A program made the position numbers and the translations under genes. From NCBI GenBank assembly GCA_018222585.1, contig JAAFAB010000020.1:1-44061 (forward strand): 44,061 bases of DNA, in the 5' to 3' direction. Below the pieces are notes generated by a model. That model searched no databases, had not been told where the DNA came from, and saw only the letters and a program-made list of their open reading frames with translations. Position 1 is the first letter of the stretch. The number at the start of each line of letters is the position of its first letter. The DNA is from Paracoccaceae bacterium (GTDB lineage Bacteria; Pseudomonadota; Alphaproteobacteria; Rhodobacterales; Rhodobacteraceae). Below are positions 6,735-15,781 of the stretch, one piece after another.

Positions 6735-7631
6735 ATGGCCATCACATTCAGACAGCTCGAATATTTCCTGGCGCTTTCCGAAGAGCTTCACTTCGGCAAT
6801 GCCGCGCGCAAGCTCAACATCTCTCAACCGCCGCTCAGCGCCAGCCTGCGACAGCTGGAAGAGACGCTGGGATTCGCGCTGATGATCCGCACCAACCGTT
6901 CAGTCCGCCTGACCGAAGCGGGCGCGGTCTTCGCGAAGCATGCCGCGCGGCTTCTGCACCAGCTTCATCAGGCCGAGACGCTGGCGGCTCAGACGGCCAA
7001 GGGCACTTCCGGACGGCTCAGCGTCGGCTTCGTGCCGTCAATGCTGTTCCGTCGCCTGCCGGAGACCCTCAGCGCCTTCCAGGAGACCTATCCCAAGGTC
7101 GAGCTGATCCTGCAGGAGATGAACTCGGCCGGGCAGATCGACCTGATCGCACAGCATGACCTCGACATCGGCTTCATCCACGGCGCGCCTCTGCCTGAAG
7201 TGGTGGAAGAGCATCTGCTCGAGACCGAGCGCCTGGTCTGCTGCCTTCCGCGTGGCCACAGGTTGGGTTCGAGAAGCAAGATAACCCCTCAGCAATTGTC
7301 AGGTGAGCGGGTCATCGTCTTCGAAAGGGCCTATGCGGAATCGAACTATGATCGCATCGCCGAGGTTCTGGCGGAGGCCGGGATGACTCCCTACGATGGA
7401 TACAGGCTGCGCAACTGGTTCACCGTCGTAACGTTAGTAAGCCAAGGCATGGGGGTAGCCCTGGTGCCGCAATCGTTGGCCCGCATGGACTATGGCGATG
7501 TGGTTTACATAGAGATCGACGGTCGGGCGGCCGAGCACAAGGTCTCGATGATCTGCCACTCCGACAGCGGCAACGAGGTCGTGCGCGAATTCATCCGCTT
7601 TGTGCGCGCCTCCGAAATGCGCCCGGGCTGA
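6735..7631 (+). CDS. LysR-family transcriptional regulator
   Basis: 298 residues. The N-terminal winged helix (FRQLEYFLALSEELHFGNAA, then LNISQPPLSASLRQLEETLG) is followed by a two-lobe effector domain (GRLSVGFVPSMLFRRLPETL ... GMGVALVPQSLA). The start at 6735 gives the standard LysR N-terminus; an in-frame TTG at 6699 would add residues overlapping the regulatory element. No strong ribosome site is visible, suggesting weak translation. It is divergent from the module A TAXI operon. The element beside its start recurs before module B (15638-15677), so both operons probably form its regulon. The effector is presumably the transported acid or its CoA ester. Confidence 0.92.
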   Translation: MAITFRQLEYFLALSEELHFGNAARKLNISQPPLSASLRQLEETLGFALMIRTNRSVRLTEAGAVFAKHAARLLHQLHQAETLAAQTAKGTSGRLSVGFVPSMLFRRLPETLSAFQETYPKVELILQEMNSAGQIDLIAQHDLDIGFIHGAPLPEVVEEHLLETERLVCCLPRGHRLGSRSKITPQQLSGERVIVFERAYAESNYDRIAEVLAEAGMTPYDGYRLRNWFTVVTLVSQGMGVALVPQSLARMDYGDVVYIEIDGRAAEHKVSMICHSDSGNEVVREFIRFVRASEMRPG

Positions 7632-7727
7632 GGCTCCCAGGCCGCGGTCGGATCCGGGATCGCAAGCCGGCGATCGGTTGCGCAGCGCGTCCCTGTGCCC
7701 TGTCCCGCCTTCTCGACCCGGAGCACG

Positions 7728-9362
7728 TCACGCCCTCGCCGGCACCGCCCGACGGTGCTTGAGGGGGCGGCAATCCACCAAGCCCTCCAACGCCAGACTC
7801 TCCGAGAAGCCCTCCGGGAAGATCCTGTGCTTTTGCACCTTCTGGGTTCCGGTGACAGGCAGGCTCTCAAGGTAATAGATCCATCCCGGCAGCTTGAAGC
7901 TGGCGAGATGGGCCCGTGCCGCCTCGACGATCTCCGCAGCGGTTCCCGCATCGACCGCACCTGCTTTCGGTACGATACAAGCCATTACCTCCTCGTCGCG
8001 CATCCGGTCCGGGACGGCCAGCACCGCCACTTGGGCGACCCTCGGATCGCGCAACAGGGCGCCCTCGACCTCGGCCGAGGCGATGTTCTCTCCGCTGCGG
8101 CGAATGATGTTCTTCTTGCGGTCAACGAAGAAGAACATGCCGTCGGGCGCGCGGGTACAAATGTCACCGGTGCGGAACCAGCCCCCTTCCCAAGCCTCCT
8201 CCGTTGCCTCTGGATCATGCAGATAGCCAGCAAAGAACCCGTAGCGGGGATCCTCGTGGTCAGCACGCACCACCAGTTCTCCGGCCTCGCCATCCGGCGC
8301 CGTACTGCCATCCTCGCGGACAATCCGGGCCAAGATGCCCTGGCGGGGACGCCCGCAGGCGCGACTATCCACGTGACGCGGCTCCTGCGCGGCGAAAAGT
8401 CCACGCCCGACCTCGGTCATGCCCCAGACCTCATGGAGCGGTACACCGAAGCGTTCTTCGAAGGCCGCGTGATGCGCAGGGTCGACCCCGGCCCCCAGTC
8501 CGCTGTTCAGCCGGTGCTCGCGGTCCTGTGCCGAAGCAGGCCGCGACATCAGCGCCGGGATCATCAGACCCAGGTAGTGGAACCGCGTCGCCCCTGTCTC
8601 GCGGATGTCGGACCACCAGTTGCTCAGGCTGAAGCGGCCCGGCAACACAAGACAGGCGCCGCAGTCCACCACGCCGCCGGCCGTCAGCATCAGCGTGTTC
8701 ATGTGAAAGAGTGGCAATGGGTTCAACACCCGGTCCAGCTCCGCACGCAGGGTCTTTTCGCCCCATGGAGAGCCGTAGGCCTGCCCGGAGGCGAGCGCGT
8801 AGCAGTTGGTCAACATGCAGCCCTTTGGTCGCCCCGTGGTCCCTGACGTGTACAGCAGCGCCGCGATCCGCCGGAGCGGATCCACCTGGCAGCCGAAACG
8901 CCAGCGATCCGGCATCGCTTCCGGAAGGGCTGAGGGATCGCCGAAAGCCAGGGGGATGGGGTTGGTCGCGACCGCCAGAGCCGAGCGCAGTGGTTCGCCA
9001 AGGCTTTCCAGACCGACGATGGCGCAGCAGCGCGAATGGTCCAGGATATAGGCCAGCTCGGGCGCGGCGAGTTCGGTGTTGATCGGCAGGATGCAGGCAC
9101 CGAGCCGGTTCAGGGCGTAGTAGTGCAGCATCATCGCCGGGCGCTGGTCGAAGGCCAGGCCAATGACGTCTCCCTCTCCGCATCCCCGCGCGGAATAGGC
9201 TGCGGCCAGGCGATCCGCCTCCGCCACAACCTGGGAATAGGTCAGTTCCGTCGGCGTGCCCCAGGCCTCGGCCATCCGCAACGGCATGGCAAAAAGTGGG
9301 CTGTCGCCATGCCGTGCGGCGGTATCGCAGAGCATCTCGTAGATGCTGGTGAAGCGGACCAT
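7728..9362 (-). CDS. Acyl-CoA ligase (class I adenylate-forming), module B
   Basis: 544-residue cytosolic enzyme that would activate a carboxylic acid to its CoA thioester through an acyl-adenylate. The phosphate-binding motif YTSGTTGRPKG is at residues 171-181. Further core motifs are VWGMTE, GGWFRTGDICTRAPDG, the hinge FFVDRKKNIIRRSGENI and a C-terminal Lys-containing QKVQK. It most resembles CaiC-like ligases. Last gene of a leftward operon beginning at 15578; it follows the fused permease by 49 bp. No strong ribosome site is visible before the ATG. A clear paralogue is encoded at 40075-41745, sharing runs such as RFHYLGLMIPAL. Probably activates the acid imported by the neighbouring TAXI transporter. 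Confidence 0.92.
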   Translation of the reverse strand: MVRFTSIYEMLCDTAARHGDSPLFAMPLRMAEAWGTPTELTYSQVVAEADRLAAAYSARGCGEGDVIGLAFDQRPAMMLHYYALNRLGACILPINTELAAPELAYILDHSRCCAIVGLESLGEPLRSALAVATNPIPLAFGDPSALPEAMPDRWRFGCQVDPLRRIAALLYTSGTTGRPKGCMLTNCYALASGQAYGSPWGEKTLRAELDRVLNPLPLFHMNTLMLTAGGVVDCGACLVLPGRFSLSNWWSDIRETGATRFHYLGLMIPALMSRPASAQDREHRLNSGLGAGVDPAHHAAFEERFGVPLHEVWGMTEVGRGLFAAQEPRHVDSRACGRPRQGILARIVREDGSTAPDGEAGELVVRADHEDPRYGFFAGYLHDPEATEEAWEGGWFRTGDICTRAPDGMFFFVDRKKNIIRRSGENIASAEVEGALLRDPRVAQVAVLAVPDRMRDEEVMACIVPKAGAVDAGTAAEIVEAARAHLASFKLPGWIYYLESLPVTGTQKVQKHRIFPEGFSESLALEGLVDCRPLKHRRAVPARA

Positions 9363-9411
9363 TGGGTTTCCGTTCTCTCTTGCGCAACGGCAGACGCCGC
9401 GCTGGCAGGGA

Positions 9412-11352
9412 TCAATCGGTGGAGAGGTCGACGGAGCTGCGCTGCACGAAACGCCGCCGCCCCAGCAGGATCGTGACCAGCAGCGCCAGCAAGACCAGAC
9501 CGGTCAGTTCGATCTCCCTGTGAGGCACGACGATCATCAGGGCCGCTGCCCCCGTGGCCAGGCGCGCGACGACGCCGATGCGGCCGATGCCGTAGAGGTA
9601 CCCCTCCAACGCGCAGCTGAGCACCGCCAGGCCGACCACCGCTGTGCCGACGGAAAGTACCACCTCGGCCAGAGGGCCGTCGAGGATCAGCGCCGGCTGG
9701 TAGACGAAGAGGAAGGGCAGCACGAAAAGCACGACACCCAGGCGCATGGAGGTAAAGCCGGCCTCCATTCCGCGTGCGCCCGAGATCTGCGCCGCCGCGA
9801 TCGAGGCCAGTGCAACCGGCGGGGTGATGTAGGAGAGCATGCCCCAGTGGAGGACGAAGAGGTGCGATCCGATGGGCGAGAAGCCCAGGTCCACCAGCGC
9901 CGGCGCCAGAAGGGTGGCAAGGAAGATGTAGCAGGCGCTGACCGTCATCCCCATGCCGAGGATGAAAGAGGTGACCGCGCCCAGAACCAGCAGCAGGAAG
10001 GGGCTGCCGCCGCCGTATTGGATCAGCTCGCGCGAGAAGGCGCCACCGACGCCGGTGATCGACAGCGCACCCACCACCAGTCCGATGCCGCAAAGGGTGC
10101 CGATCAGGTAGGCGATGTTGACGGCGATATCCTCCAGCATTCGGCAGGCGCCGGCCACGGTCGGCAGCCTGCGGTGACGCAGCAGCGCCAGCAGCAGGAT
10201 CAGCGCCGTGGCGTAGTAGGCCGCGCGCCCCGGGCTGACGGTGAAAAGCAGGACCACCAGGGAGATCAGCGCCGTCAGGTGGTGCCAGCCGCCGCGCAAG
10301 GCCTGCAGAACGGTCGGTTGGTCCTCGGTGATCGTGGTCTCCAGCCCCTGGCGTGCTGCGAAAAGATCCACCTGAAAGAACAGCGTCAGATAGTAGAGGG
10401 CCGACGGCACGATCGCGGCGACCATGATCGTGGTATAGGAGGTGTCGAGAAACGAAGCCATGATGAAGGCCACGGCCCCCATTACGGGCGGCATCAGCGT
10501 CCCGCCCGTCGAGGCACAGGCCTCGACCGCAGCCGCATAGCGCGCCGGATAGCCGCTGCGCTGCATGGCCGGAATGGTCAGCCGCCCGGTGGTTAGCACG
10601 TTCGAGATGACACTGCCCGACAGGGATCCGAAGAAGCCGCTGGACAGGATGGCAACCTTGGCCGGGCCACCGCGGGTGCGTCCCATCAGGGCATTGGCGA
10701 AGTCCATGAAGAACTGCCCGCCCCCCATCATGTTCAGGGCCGACCCGAAGATGATGAAGCCGACCAGGGTGTCGGCCACCACGCGCAGCGGGATGCCGAT
10801 GACGCCTTCGGCGCCCATGACAAGGGCAGCTGCGGTTTCGGTCGCGGTAAAGGATGGCCCCCAGAGGAAGCCAGGCATGAGGCCGGCGAACAGCGGATAG
10901 GCCGCGAAGACGGCGCAGATCACCAGCAGCATGAAACCGCCCACGCGCCGCACCGCCTCCAGCGACAACAGGATCAGCAGGCCCGAGACGGCGGCCGGGA
11001 CCGGAGGCGGCACGATCTCCCAGCCTGCGGTCAGGATCGTCTCTCCGACCCAGCAGAGATAGCCTCCCGCCCCGAGCGCCAGCAGCGCGGCGGCGAAATC
11101 GGGCCAGCGGGCGGGTGTGTCGCGCCCCACAAGCGGGAAGATCAGAAAGCTGACGGCGAGGAACAGTCCGACGACGACGTAGTAGTAGCGGTTTGCCAGG
11201 AGCGGAAACAGCCCGCCAACCTGGATGTTGAAAGTCTGCACGACGATCAGGGCGAGCCCGATCGTTCCGATCACTACGACCGACATGCGGCCGGGATCGC
11301 GGAAAATGGCAGAGGCCCGCGCCCGAGCCAGGGCATCGGTGTCATCGGTCAT
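9412..11352 (-). CDS. TRAP transporter fused permease (DctQ-DctM fusion), TAXI type, module B
   Basis: 646 residues with ~16 or more membrane helices. Signature stretches match the module A permease: FFGSLSGSVISNVLTTGRLT, ACASTGGTLMPPVMGAVAFI and LGMGMTVSACYIFLATLLAP. It is slightly shorter than its paralogues. Located 69 bp after the TAXI binding-protein stop, with a GC stem-loop in the gap, and 49 bp before the ligase gene. It would carry out secondary uptake of the acid captured by the binding protein. The start at 11352 has a modest GAGG ribosome site. Confidence 0.92.
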   Translation of the reverse strand: MTDDTDALARARASAIFRDPGRMSVVVIGTIGLALIVVQTFNIQVGGLFPLLANRYYYVVVGLFLAVSFLIFPLVGRDTPARWPDFAAALLALGAGGYLCWVGETILTAGWEIVPPPVPAAVSGLLILLSLEAVRRVGGFMLLVICAVFAAYPLFAGLMPGFLWGPSFTATETAAALVMGAEGVIGIPLRVVADTLVGFIIFGSALNMMGGGQFFMDFANALMGRTRGGPAKVAILSSGFFGSLSGSVISNVLTTGRLTIPAMQRSGYPARYAAAVEACASTGGTLMPPVMGAVAFIMASFLDTSYTTIMVAAIVPSALYYLTLFFQVDLFAARQGLETTITEDQPTVLQALRGGWHHLTALISLVVLLFTVSPGRAAYYATALILLLALLRHRRLPTVAGACRMLEDIAVNIAYLIGTLCGIGLVVGALSITGVGGAFSRELIQYGGGSPFLLLVLGAVTSFILGMGMTVSACYIFLATLLAPALVDLGFSPIGSHLFVLHWGMLSYITPPVALASIAAAQISGARGMEAGFTSMRLGVVLFVLPFLFVYQPALILDGPLAEVVLSVGTAVVGLAVLSCALEGYLYGIGRIGVVARLATGAAALMIVVPHREIELTGLVLLALLVTILLGRRRFVQRSSVDLSTD

Positions 11353-11385
11353 GTCGGAACCTCGGAAAGTGATGATGAAGGGCGA

Positions 11386-11401
11386 CCGCCCCGCAGGGCG
11401 G
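11386..11401 (-). promoter_or_regulatory. Intercistronic stem-loop between TAXI binding protein and permease (module B)
   Basis: Arms CCGCCC and GGGCGG enclose the tetraloop region CGCA, beginning 20 bp after the binding-protein stop on the minus strand. No U-tract follows. Its position parallels stem-loops at 5365-5395 and 37173-37200. Confidence 0.45.
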
Positions 11402-11421
11402 CCACCAGATTGATCCCGCGA

Positions 11422-12555
11422 TCAGTTCAGCATTTCTTGCCGGAAGGTTTCCCAGTGCGCCGGCCAGTCCTTGTCAGACAGGCCCTCTTCGGCAGCCGCA
11501 TCGAAGGCGGCATCCCAGGCTTCCTGAACCTTGTACAGACGTTCCAGGCGGGCGTCGTTCCAGGCATCGGCCTCATCGGTCCAGACGCCGATCTCCTTGA
11601 GGTAGCGGATCGCACCGGGGTGGAATGGCGCATCCGCCGGCGGCACACCGGCCCCGGCGATATCCCAGGCGGGCGTGGCGGCGGTGGCCGAGGCGTAGAT
11701 CGGGTAGGTCTCGTTCAAGGCCTTGATGAAGTTGTAGACCTCGTCTTCGTCTGCTTCGGCATAGACGGTGATCATCGGATAGCGCACCGAAACCATCGGA
11801 GACTGAGCCTCTTCGCTCAATCCCGCTCCGGCCCTGGCGCTGGCCTTGCCGAAGAAGCTGGCGACCGAGGTGACTGCCTCCCAGCCCGCGGCATCGTCAT
11901 GCGGCATCGGCAGCCAGGCAATTCCATGGGAAGAGGATTCCATCTCGTAGAGGGTTGCCGCAGTGGGAGTGGAGCCGACAGTATCCACCACGCCGTCAAC
12001 CAGTGCGGTCAGCATCGCCCCGTATGAGGGCATTTCCACCACTTCGACGTCATCCCAGGTCAGCCCGCCAAAGGCCAGGATCGCCTGAATCTTGATGTTG
12101 ATGGACGGGTTGGCCTTGATCTGTGGCACCCGCTTGCCACGCAGGTCGGAAATGGTCTGGATGCCGCTATCACCCGCCACGGCCAGGCCGAAAGTCGAGG
12201 GACGCCCGGCGATCACCCGCAGATCCTGAGGGCCCCATTCCTGCGTGGAGAAATCATAGACTGCCTCCGTCGCAAAATAGAGTTCGTTGGCCAGCCAGCC
12301 GTACTGCACCCGGCCTGTCTTCATCGGCAGAAGTCGCCCGATCGACGTGCCCGAGGGCATGATGCGCACTCGGGTGCCGTATTCCTTGCCGAAGGCGTCT
12401 GCGATGGCGGAGGCCTCCACGTATCCACTGGACCCCACGTCATAGGTCCCCCAAAGCATGGATTGCGGCAGCTCCACCTCGTCGGCCAGAGCAGTCTGGC
12501 CCATGACCACAACCCCAAGCACTGCGGCACCCCGCAGGATCAACTCACGGATCAT
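11422..12555 (-). CDS. TAXI-family TRAP transporter substrate-binding protein, module B
   Basis: 377-residue periplasmic protein with a signal peptide ending QTALA (cleavage after residue 24). The mature sequence has the family core GTYDVGSSGYVEASAIADAF, RVPQIKANPSINIKIQAILA and LTWDDVEVVEMP, the last shared with the module A protein, so the two are paralogues. The C-terminal extension (DKDWPAHWETFRQEM) is also similar. The ATG at 12555 follows GGAGGAAGACAAG; a GTG at 12579 is in frame but lacks support. Lies 51 bp after the CoA-transferase stop within the operon. Lacks the module A Cys pair. Ligand unknown. Confidence 0.92.
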   Translation of the reverse strand: MIRELILRGAAVLGVVVMGQTALADEVELPQSMLWGTYDVGSSGYVEASAIADAFGKEYGTRVRIMPSGTSIGRLLPMKTGRVQYGWLANELYFATEAVYDFSTQEWGPQDLRVIAGRPSTFGLAVAGDSGIQTISDLRGKRVPQIKANPSINIKIQAILAFGGLTWDDVEVVEMPSYGAMLTALVDGVVDTVGSTPTAATLYEMESSSHGIAWLPMPHDDAAGWEAVTSVASFFGKASARAGAGLSEEAQSPMVSVRYPMITVYAEADEDEVYNFIKALNETYPIYASATAATPAWDIAGAGVPPADAPFHPGAIRYLKEIGVWTDEADAWNDARLERLYKVQEAWDAAFDAAAEEGLSDKDWPAHWETFRQEMLN

Positions 12556-12606
12556 CTTGTCTTCCTCCCTGTTCGGCACCCTCCTCCGAGCGCCTTTTGT
12601 GCCGGG

Positions 12607-13839
12607 CTAGCCCAGCGGTTTGTCCGGCGTCACGCCGGTCTCGCGCAACGACCGGATTTCTTCCTCGTCATAGCCCGCCTCGGCCAGCACCTCCTCGGTA
12701 TGCTCTCCGAACCGGGGCGGCTTCCGGCGATAGGTCGCGGCGGTGACGCCCAGCTTCGTCGGAGCGCCGAGGCCGAGATAGTCGTCCATTGCAACCCGCA
12801 TCCCCCGGTGTTCGACATGCGGCTGAGCCAGAGCCTCGGCAACGTTCAGCACCGGACCCGCGGGTACGCCCGCACGGATCAGGCGATCCGCCAGCGAGCC
12901 GCCGTCGACCGTTGCCAGAGTTTCTTCCAGTGCCTCGCTCAGGGCTGCCCGATTGTCGACCCGCGCGCCATTGCTGACGAACCGGTCATCCTCAAGCAGA
13001 TGCCAAGCCCCGATCTCGGTGCAAAGCTTACGGAACTGGCGGTCGTTGCCGATCGCCAGATAGATATCGCGCGTGGCAGTGCGGAAGGTCGAATAAGGCG
13101 AGATATTTGGGTGATCGTTGCCAGTCAACCGCGGTAGCCGGCCCGACAGCGCGTGGTTTGCCGCATGGGGATGCAGCAGAGAAATCGCCGCATCGAACAG
13201 CGCCGCCTCCACGAACTGCCCCCGGCCACTGGCGGCCCGATGGTGCAGTGCCAAGGTTATCGCCACCACCGCATTCAGCCCGGTCACCATATCGACAACC
13301 GGCAACCCGACACGGGTGGGCCCGCTTACCTCAGAGCCGTTGACGCTCATGATACCACCCATGGCCTGCAGGATCGCATCGTATCCCGGCAGCCCTCCCA
13401 GCGGACCATCTGCGCCGAACCCGGTCACCCGGCAGTGGATCAGTCGAGGGAACCTCTTCGACAGCTCATCGTATCCCAGACCCCATTTTTCAAGCGTGCC
13501 GGTCTTGAAGTTTTCCAGCAGGACGTCGGCATCCCCAAGCAGACGCAGCAAAACCTCGCGGCCCGCCTCCTGCCGCAAGTCCAAGACGATACCTCGCTTG
13601 TTTCGGTTCAGCCCAAGAAAATAGGAGGCAGTTTCATCCCGGAACGGCGGCCCCCAAAGGCGGGTCTCGTCGCCTGTCGGAGGCTCCACCTTGATCACCT
13701 CGGCGCCGTGATCGCCCAGCATCTGCCCCGCGAAGGGTCCGCCGAGAACACGCGAGAGGTCGATGACCTTAAGTCCCGTCAGCGCCCCGTCGCAACCGGC
13801 AGCCGCCTGAACGCCTGAATTCTGCGTCTGGTCTGTCAT
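12607..13839 (-). CDS. Class III CoA-transferase (CaiB/BaiF family), module B
   Basis: 410 residues. Shows the family N-terminus LTGLKVIDLSRVLGGPFAGQMLGDHGAEVIKVE, the NLNRNK-like GLNRNKRG, and GLPGYDAILQAMGG, in which Asp154 matches the catalytic Asp of formyl-CoA transferase. alpha-Methylacyl-CoA racemases of the same fold have a His-containing GHD motif there, so a transferase is favoured. It would pass CoA between a donor thioester and an incoming acid, giving the operon a second activation route beside the ligase. Its ATG overlaps the stop of the upstream acyl-CoA dehydrogenase (13836-13839), showing tight coupling. A paralogue is at 33124-34341. Substrates not predictable. Confidence 0.92.
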   Translation of the reverse strand: MTDQTQNSGVQAAAGCDGALTGLKVIDLSRVLGGPFAGQMLGDHGAEVIKVEPPTGDETRLWGPPFRDETASYFLGLNRNKRGIVLDLRQEAGREVLLRLLGDADVLLENFKTGTLEKWGLGYDELSKRFPRLIHCRVTGFGADGPLGGLPGYDAILQAMGGIMSVNGSEVSGPTRVGLPVVDMVTGLNAVVAITLALHHRAASGRGQFVEAALFDAAISLLHPHAANHALSGRLPRLTGNDHPNISPYSTFRTATRDIYLAIGNDRQFRKLCTEIGAWHLLEDDRFVSNGARVDNRAALSEALEETLATVDGGSLADRLIRAGVPAGPVLNVAEALAQPHVEHRGMRVAMDDYLGLGAPTKLGVTAATYRRKPPRFGEHTEEVLAEAGYDEEEIRSLRETGVTPDKPLG

Positions 13840-15578
13840 TCAGCAGCCACCCTTGTGGCCAGGGAACCACGATCGCAGAAGGCCCGGTCCAACAGGTCTC
13901 CGACCCCCGGGCATGCGTCGTTGCCGGCCAGCGGATCACGCGCAGTCAGCTTGTGGGCCAACACCATCGCCGCAAGCGCAGCGCGATCGTCCGCGGCATT
14001 GTGGCCTTGCAGCTTCATCTGTCCTGCCTCCCAGCACATGATCACGGCGGAAGAGGCGTTGTAGACTGCGGTAACCGCGCGACGCGTCTCATGTTCGCGC
14101 CCGGGATCCCGGGCGATGTCGTCGAGCAGCCGGGACGCGCGTGCCAAGACCTCCAGCGCCGGGCGCACCTCGTTGATGCCTTGGCCCAGTGCCTCGGCAC
14201 CGATTTCTTCAAGATAGCCTTCGAGTGCTTCCAGCGCACCTTCCCTGCGGGTGGCGCGCGCCACGTCGAGCGCGACGATGTTCGAGGTCCCCTCCCAGAT
14301 CGAGCCGAGGTGGCTGTCGCGCAGCACCCGAGCATCAGACCATTCCTCGATATAGCCACAGCCGCCGCGCACCTCCATTGCGTCGCCGGCCACCTTGCGG
14401 GCGTCCCGGCAGGTGCGGAACTTGATCAGCGGGGTCAGGATGCGCAGCACCTTGGCCATGCGGGCGTCACCGGCGTCGGCGGCCTGCAGCACGCGCGAAG
14501 CATGGAAGACCATGCTGCGACCTTGTTCCGCGGTCGTCAGCATCTTGGCCAGTTGCACCTGCATCAACGGCAGATCCGCCAGCTTCCGACCAAAGGCGGT
14601 GCGGTTGCGGGCAATGAAAATGGCCTCGTTGACCGAGCGCCGCATCAGCCCTGCGCTGCGCACTCCATTGGCCAGGCGCGACATGTTGATCATGTCTGTC
14701 ATCTGCTTGAAGCCCTGTCCGGCCTCTCCCACCAGGTAGGCGGTCGCGCCCTCCAGGCGGATTTCCCCGCTGGCCATGGATTTAGTGCCCATCTTGTCTT
14801 TGAGGCGCAGGATCGAATAGGCGTTCCTGCTGCCGTCGGGGAGGTGGCGCGGCAGCAGGAACAGCGACAGGCCGCGCGTCCCGGCGTCACCGCCTTCGGG
14901 ACGTGCCAGGACCATCGCAAGGGCAGCGTCGGGGTTGGAGCAGAACCACTTGTCGCCGAACAGCTTCCAGTTGCCATCTTCGAGACGCGCGGTGGTGTCG
15001 ATCGCGCCCACGTCGGACCCCGCAGCCTGTTCGGTCATGAACATGGCCCCCTGGAACAACTCCCCCATGTCCTGACTGGTCAGCTGGTCGAAGTACCGCG
15101 CTACCAGGCCCGGTTCGCCGAATTTCACCAGGGTTCGGGTCAGGCTGTCGGTCATGCTCAACGGACAGCACAGGCCGAACTCGGACTGCACGAAAAGATA
15201 GACCAGCGCGTATTTCACGAATGGCGGCAGCTTCTCCGGGGCGCCGAAGACCCCGCCGCGGTGCGACATGGCCGCGAGGCCGAACTCGCTGAAGGCGTAG
15301 CGCTCCAACTCGCGGAAATCAGGATGCTTGGTGATGTTTTCAACCGAAGCGCCGTTGCGGGAACGGATCGAAAGGATCGGCGGATTGCGGTCCGCCGAGA
15401 GCGCCAACCCCTCCAGTTCGTCACCGACCAGGGCTCCCATCCGATCCAGCTGAGGCTCTGCGAGAGCACGCATCTCAGGCTGTAGATACACCGACAGGAG
15501 CGCGGCCATGGCCGGGTCCGCGCCATAGGCGTTCAAGCCCCTGCTGTCAGGAATATTGCAGTGGATGGAGCCAGCCAT
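13836..15578 (-). CDS. Acyl-CoA dehydrogenase, AidB-like, first gene of module B operon
   Basis: 580 residues, much longer than the ~380 of standard acyl-CoA dehydrogenases, as in the AidB clade. An N-terminal extension (~1-160) precedes the FAD domain, with MTEQAAGSDVGAID (flavin/substrate loop) and the C-terminal helical domain. The segment GGCGYIEEWSDARVLRD then GSIWEGTSNIVALD keeps the Glu that is the catalytic base in medium-chain enzymes. It would oxidise the acyl-CoA made by the ligase or CoA-transferase, passing electrons to ETF. The ATG at 15578 follows GGGAGG. The shared LysR-type element lies 59 bp upstream. An alkylation-response role as in E. coli AidB is possible but unlikely given the neighbours. 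Confidence 0.9.
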   Translation of the reverse strand: MAGSIHCNIPDSRGLNAYGADPAMAALLSVYLQPEMRALAEPQLDRMGALVGDELEGLALSADRNPPILSIRSRNGASVENITKHPDFRELERYAFSEFGLAAMSHRGGVFGAPEKLPPFVKYALVYLFVQSEFGLCCPLSMTDSLTRTLVKFGEPGLVARYFDQLTSQDMGELFQGAMFMTEQAAGSDVGAIDTTARLEDGNWKLFGDKWFCSNPDAALAMVLARPEGGDAGTRGLSLFLLPRHLPDGSRNAYSILRLKDKMGTKSMASGEIRLEGATAYLVGEAGQGFKQMTDMINMSRLANGVRSAGLMRRSVNEAIFIARNRTAFGRKLADLPLMQVQLAKMLTTAEQGRSMVFHASRVLQAADAGDARMAKVLRILTPLIKFRTCRDARKVAGDAMEVRGGCGYIEEWSDARVLRDSHLGSIWEGTSNIVALDVARATRREGALEALEGYLEEIGAEALGQGINEVRPALEVLARASRLLDDIARDPGREHETRRAVTAVYNASSAVIMCWEAGQMKLQGHNAADDRAALAAMVLAHKLTARDPLAGNDACPGVGDLLDRAFCDRGSLATRVAAE

Positions 15579-15637
15579 CGTCAGACCTCCCTTTCAAACG
15601 ACACCCCAGTCATATGCTGAACATCAATCCACAATAA

Positions 15638-15677
15638 AATACTAAAATTGTATTGACTGATATGTTTTCGAATATCA
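15638..15677. promoter_or_regulatory. Shared regulatory element, copy 2 (probable LysR site)
   Basis: AATACTA and TATTGACTGATAT, then an 8-bp spacer and ATATCA, identical in spacing to 6684-6723 and 30 of 40 positions identical. Here the core dyad is longer, TGATAT-N8-ATATCA. It lies 59 bp before the acyl-CoA dehydrogenase operon and 104 bp before the divergent VOC gene. Confidence 0.65.
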
Positions 15678-15781
15678 CTCATTGGGCGCGCCCCGCCTGT
15701 TGGGGCCCGGATGAGAGGGCCAAATCTGCTTCATGGCGCCCCCCATCCACCGATCAAATTCAATCGAGGAGGAGCCCCCAA

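Noticed and set aside
7658..7675. GATCGC-AAGCCG-GCGATC hairpin between convergent lysR and ligase genes as a terminator
   Set aside because: Only a 6-bp stem and no T-run on either side; too weak to call.
12607..13839. alpha-Methylacyl-CoA racemase instead of CoA-transferase
   Set aside because: The family is shared, but the sequence has GYD with the transferase Asp, not the racemase-type GHD.
13953..15485. Plus-strand frame (~510 codons) opposite the AidB-like dehydrogenase
   Set aside because: Antisense shadow without domain features or a ribosome site.
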